A stretch of 12,270 bases of DNA. It comes from Rodentolepis nana. Its lineage: Eukaryota; Platyhelminthes; Cestoda; Cyclophyllidea; Hymenolepididae. Where the stretch lies: the NCBI GenBank assembly GCA_900617975.1, contig UZAE01001619.1, positions 1-12,270 of the forward strand. The letters run 5' to 3'. The notes below the pieces were generated by a model, which was not told the DNA's origin, did no database searches, and was given only the letters and a program-made list of their open reading frames with translations. Shown here in pieces: positions 9,009-12,270 of the stretch (its first letter is position 1; every line of letters starts with the position of its first letter). The translations under genes were made by a program, and so were the position numbers.

Positions 9009-9300
9009 AAACGGAAGAATGTGGACAAATTGCTTTCCAACAGGGGGAAAATTGCATACAGTACAACAGAAAATAATCTGAAATCGACGATTGCGATAGC
9101 TGCTCAACGTAAGTAGGGATAGGTCGTTGTTTCACATACCAATTTTCTCTTTTGCTTTAGATACTAAAAATTATCAGAATTTCGGATCAGATATTAAGTC
9201 TTCCTCCGCCCTAGATGTGCACTTTCAGGCTACTATCTTCCATGATTCTATCGATCTTTTCTTCAAGTTTGCAGAAGTTAGAAAGGTGCTTTCAACTTAA
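9009..9300 (+). CDS. Putative exon pair of an unrecognised gene, separated by a 52-bp micro-intron
   Basis: A frame open from 9009 (after a TAA at 9006-9008) reaches CAAC|GTAAGT at 9108. The intron 9109-9160 ends with a strong tract, TTTTCTCTTTTGCTTTAG. The same frame (phase 1) then stays open through 9285, where AGAAAG|GTGCTT is a plausible donor; unspliced it stops at 9298-9300. The intron size fits the micro-introns of NUDCD1. The predicted peptide includes IAIAAQHTKNYQNFGSDI and later FHDSIDLFFKFAEVRK. I do not recognise a family. There is no in-frame ATG in the first part, so it would be an internal exon; an alternative acceptor (CTTTCCAACAG, exon from 9044) is possible. It could be a fragment, a pseudogene or coincidence. 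Confidence 0.3.
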
Positions 9301-11070
9301 CTCTTACTACTTTTATGTCATTGACTTTTCTCTAAGAGTACAATTTAAACGAACAAATATAGTATAAATTAATCAATAGTATAAACAAATGCTATCTTTA
9401 TTGCTAAAACTATAATTCTTACGTTGACACAAATTTGTACTTCATCTTGCATCTGCCAAAAATGTGCAAACTGCTTAAAACACAGGCGGTAGCAGTGCCA
9501 AATGTCAAAAGTCAATGTTAGATGGGTGTGAAAATCTGCAAATTTTCTTGGCTAGTCAAAAATAAAAAAATCCTTTTATGTAGTGGTGAGGAATTATTTG
9601 GATGGAAAGGCTTGACATTGTGGCCTCTCCCGCGATAAAATTCAACAGAGGTTGGCACGTGTGTTGGTGTTAAATATTCAGTAAGATAACAAGGAAGAAG
9701 AGGTGTGCTAGTGGGTAGTTGGATGTGGAATGGCTGACTTCGAATGGACCAATGAGCGAGAGGCTACGGTACTTCGATGTTAAATCAAGGAGGGACTCAG
9801 GTGGGTTTAAGAACCAAAGTGTTAATGAATGGGAAATTAACGGAAGGGGAGAGGGGGAAGGCGGGATATGAGATCGGGTGTTGGTTTTAGAGGCTACTTA
9901 AAAAGTATCTACAACGTTGAGGCATTTTTTACATTTAGGTTTATACTCGGGAGAGAAACTAGGATCAAACATAAGATAATGTGTTTATATAAACTGCAGC
10001 AGTACTTTTCTTCATCGTTTTTTTTCAATTACTTTCCACTTAGAGCAAATTCTATCTATATGCAAAGAGGTGAAATTGGAGAACTTAATCATATACTCAA
10101 ATGGTTTTTACTCTCATCATGAGGTTCCGCTTCTTGATTACTGGCTTTCCACGAGATTATGAGCTTATTTGAAATTAATGATGACACCCAACCCCTTTGT
10201 CTACTCAGTCTGTTTTGATTGGGTTACTTTCTTCAATATTCACCCGACCCCATCGTATCTTACTTTGATACATATTTGGGTAGACACTAGTCATTCAAAC
10301 TATATACTAGGACACACATTAATTGAATGATAGGATCAGTCAGAAAAACCTGTTGGAGGGAGTGAAGACCATAGTGGCAAAATACAGGCTTCCTTATCGA
10401 GATCAATTGGCCTTTCATCAACAGATTTAGAATTTTCACTTTACACTGTGCAAATTGTGAACCTATTATTGCGCTTAAGATGAAAGCTTTTTATTTGTAT
10501 TTATTCTCCTAGTTTTTAACATGAGCTGATAGTAGTAAAAGTAACATTTTGATGAGTACTTACGATGTCACATCTGATTCAGCAAAGAGTGAGTTCTAAA
10601 CTGAAATCTCCCAAATTTCCTCTTCTGAAACGTCTCTTAGTGAGAAAATAATTACACATTTATACTAATTTCCTTTCTGTTTTGGATTGCTCTAAGTTTA
10701 CATCATGATTAAACATCAATCTTTAACACTCTTTCAAAATAAGCTACATTGGTGCTAGACTCGTAACAGAAGGCGCTTTTACTGTTTGAAGCATGTTAAA
10801 TACGTCTATAGACTTTGTCTGAAACCACAAAAACTCATCACGTCGTCGGAAACAGTCTACCGTGAGAGACATGTGAGGTTGGATACCTTTTCAAAGAAAT
10901 GAATCGGGCATTAAGAGTTCAAATCGTTAGTAACATTTTTAGTGATTTTCTCAAAATTTATCAAATTTCGTTATCAAGTAATCTGAATATTACAGTTGCA
11001 AATAATATCTGCACATTATAATAACATTATAAACGACTAAACACCATAAAATGCTGTTGTCGCTTCTCAG
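9286..11070. other. Stretch without a supported gene
   Basis: AT-rich sequence of about 1.8 kb. If the putative downstream gene is real, this would be one of its introns (GTGCTT at 9286 to CTTCTCAG at 11070). It contains a G-rich purine tract (9846-9878) and an 8-bp inverted pair TCATTCAA/TTGAATGA (10291-10298, 10323-10330). The open frame around 9868-10122 is low-complexity and unconvincing as a protein. Confidence 0.5.
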
Positions 11071-11261
11071 CAATTGAAAATACGTCGCAATCATCAAGAT
11101 GGATGCAGCTTGGTCAACAAATACCGGTTGGAAAAACTTGGATATCAAAGGGGATTGTTTACTGTAATGTATCATGAAATTCGATTTTTGGAACCTTGAA
11201 CACCCATTTAGTCATAATTGTGCAGTCAAAATTGAAGATCAAATTCGGTGAGACTCACTAA
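11071..11261 (+). CDS. Speculative further exons of the unrecognised downstream gene
   Basis: The acceptor TCGCTTCTCAG ends at 11070, and 31 codons (11071-11163, phase 0 at both ends) read QLKIRRNHQDGCSLVNKYRL then EKLGYQRGLFT before a GTAATG donor. A 62-bp intron (11164-11225, ending GTGCAG) would lead to SKLKIKFGETH and a TAA at 11259-11261. The phases agree with the 9161-9285 exon end (phase 0). A second frame is also open over part of this stretch, and no family is recognised, so support rests only on splice-like signals and phase. Confidence 0.17.
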
Positions 11262-12270
11262 TGCCTTGGCGTTTCCTGCAACATCTTTTTGATCCACCCC
11301 CATCATCATTTATTGAACATTGTGGTAAGCGGTTTCCGTTGGTTCCCACGGTTAAAAATAATAAAAGATATTTTTTTGCTGTGGGTAATAATAGAAAATG
11401 ATGACGCATTATTTGCCTATCCTTGCACACTGTAGTGTTCATTTGGGCCAGCGCGCTGATGAAATTCGCACATCTCTAATCGATCGATATTCAAATTAGG
11501 CTGTAGAACAAGGCACCTAATTCGGCTCCTAACTGCGCAAATGCTCACTTCATAGATCTTGCGATTTTTTCGTGTATACGCTCTCCGTTGTTGAAGAAGA
11601 AATTCAAACACTTGGGATGCAGAATTGCTTAAGAGATTTGGCAGTAAAGAAAATGCACGAGAATAGATCAAATTTCTATGAGTAATTTGAAGAATTTGTG
11701 GAATTGAAAAGAGGTGAAGTAATCTCCGAATAAGGAATCGTCGTTTATCTTATAAAACGCAAAGCCTAAAATTTAAGTATATATCTTGGTTTAAATAAAT
11801 GTGAATTGATAAGGGAATATTTTTCAATATCAAATGGTTGGCTTTATGATTGTTATCATTGGATCTTTTGTTGACTTCGGGCTTCACAGAGAGAAAGAAC
11901 ATCAAAGTCACTATAATTCGAGGGAGGGGGAATAGAAGAGTGATTCACAGATGTAAAAGAGAGACAAAGGTGGGGAAAAAGGTAAGGTAAGGTGATTACT
12001 GTGATAATGGTGGAATATGTCATACAGTGGGGTCATGGCAGTTTGAAATCAACTGTCAGTAAGTAGACTTTATGTATGAGTATACGTTGCCCATGGTGCA
12101 CTACATGGGGTAAGTCTATCGCGAACCCCGTGGTAAGGCAATATAGAATGCAAAAAAAATTGGTCTATAAGTATAGGTCACTTGTCAAGATGTACGAAAA
12201 AGCATTACAGAAAACAGAATTAAGAACAAGTGACAATTAGGCCATTACTTTCTATCTCTCCCCTCCCCCC
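11262..12270. other. Right-hand stretch without a supported gene
   Basis: Two minus-strand open frames (11239-11442 and 11417-11671) overlap each other and show no known domain or splice support. A purine-rich zone lies at about 11920-12000, with a GGTAA-type short repeat (11981-11995). A 9-bp inverted pair GTCACTTGT/ACAAGTGAC sits at 12177-12185 and 12226-12234. The window ends in a C-rich run, as it also begins with C-rich sequence. Confidence 0.5.
12177..12234. repeat. 9-bp inverted repeat with 40-nt spacer
   Basis: GTCACTTGT (12177-12185) and ACAAGTGAC (12226-12234) are exact reverse complements. They could form a long-loop hairpin or be terminal remnants of a very small element. No flanking target-site duplication is clear. 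Confidence 0.5.

Noticed and set aside
9868..10122. Plus-strand ORF of 84 codons downstream of NUDCD1
   Set aside because: Phe/Ser-rich low-complexity translation around a T run; no domain, and it conflicts with no better model only because the area is empty.
11239..11671. Two overlapping minus-strand ORFs (11239-11442, 11417-11671)
   Set aside because: Arg/Cys-rich translations without known motifs, mutually overlapping in different frames, no splice or promoter support.
1..12270. CRISPR array, bacterial operon, phage or insertion sequence
   Set aside because: No spaced direct repeats, no Shine-Dalgarno-linked ORFs and no transposase; the genes are clearly spliced eukaryotic ones.

Overview
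The window is eukaryotic, AT-rich nuclear DNA. Its coding capacity is cut by spliceosomal introns of two size classes: micro-introns of 35-52 bp and introns of about 0.8-4.6 kb. That mix, the base composition and the distant but unmistakable similarity to animal proteins suggest a parasitic flatworm (cestode or trematode). The species cannot be told from the sequence alone.

Two genes are well supported and lie head to head, with 525 bp between their start codons. Leftwards on the minus strand is the 5' part of a RILP-like (RILPL1/2-type) gene. Its first coding exon (1508-1257) carries the RH1 domain, and a second exon (427 to about 136) continues the coiled coil. The rest lies beyond position 1. 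Rightwards on the plus strand is a complete NudC domain-containing protein 1 (NUDCD1/CML66) gene in five coding exons: 2034-2139, 2183-2313, 2349-3232, 3282-3561 and 8117-8647. All splice phases are compatible and the product is 643 residues. The first three introns are 43, 35 and 49 bp, while the last is 4555 bp.

The large last intron (3562-8116) is mostly unrecognised sequence. It holds two notable inverted-repeat structures, a run of 12 G, weak tRNA-like (SINE-type) traces and two small ORFs of doubtful meaning. Downstream of NUDCD1 (8648-12270) no known gene is recognised. One region (about 9009-9285) does show a credible 52-bp micro-intron between two open exon-like stretches on the plus strand, and possible further exons at 11071-11261. 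This may be an undescribed or very divergent gene.

Functionally, NUDCD1 is a p23/CS-fold Hsp90 co-chaperone with a beta-propeller, and RILP-like proteins are Rab/motor adaptors. A shared bidirectional promoter is possible because the genes diverge, but there is no evidence here for a joint pathway. I found no convincing novel system. The best candidates for a second look are the putative downstream gene, the intronic palindromes and the lineage-specific insertions in the NUDCD1 CS domain.
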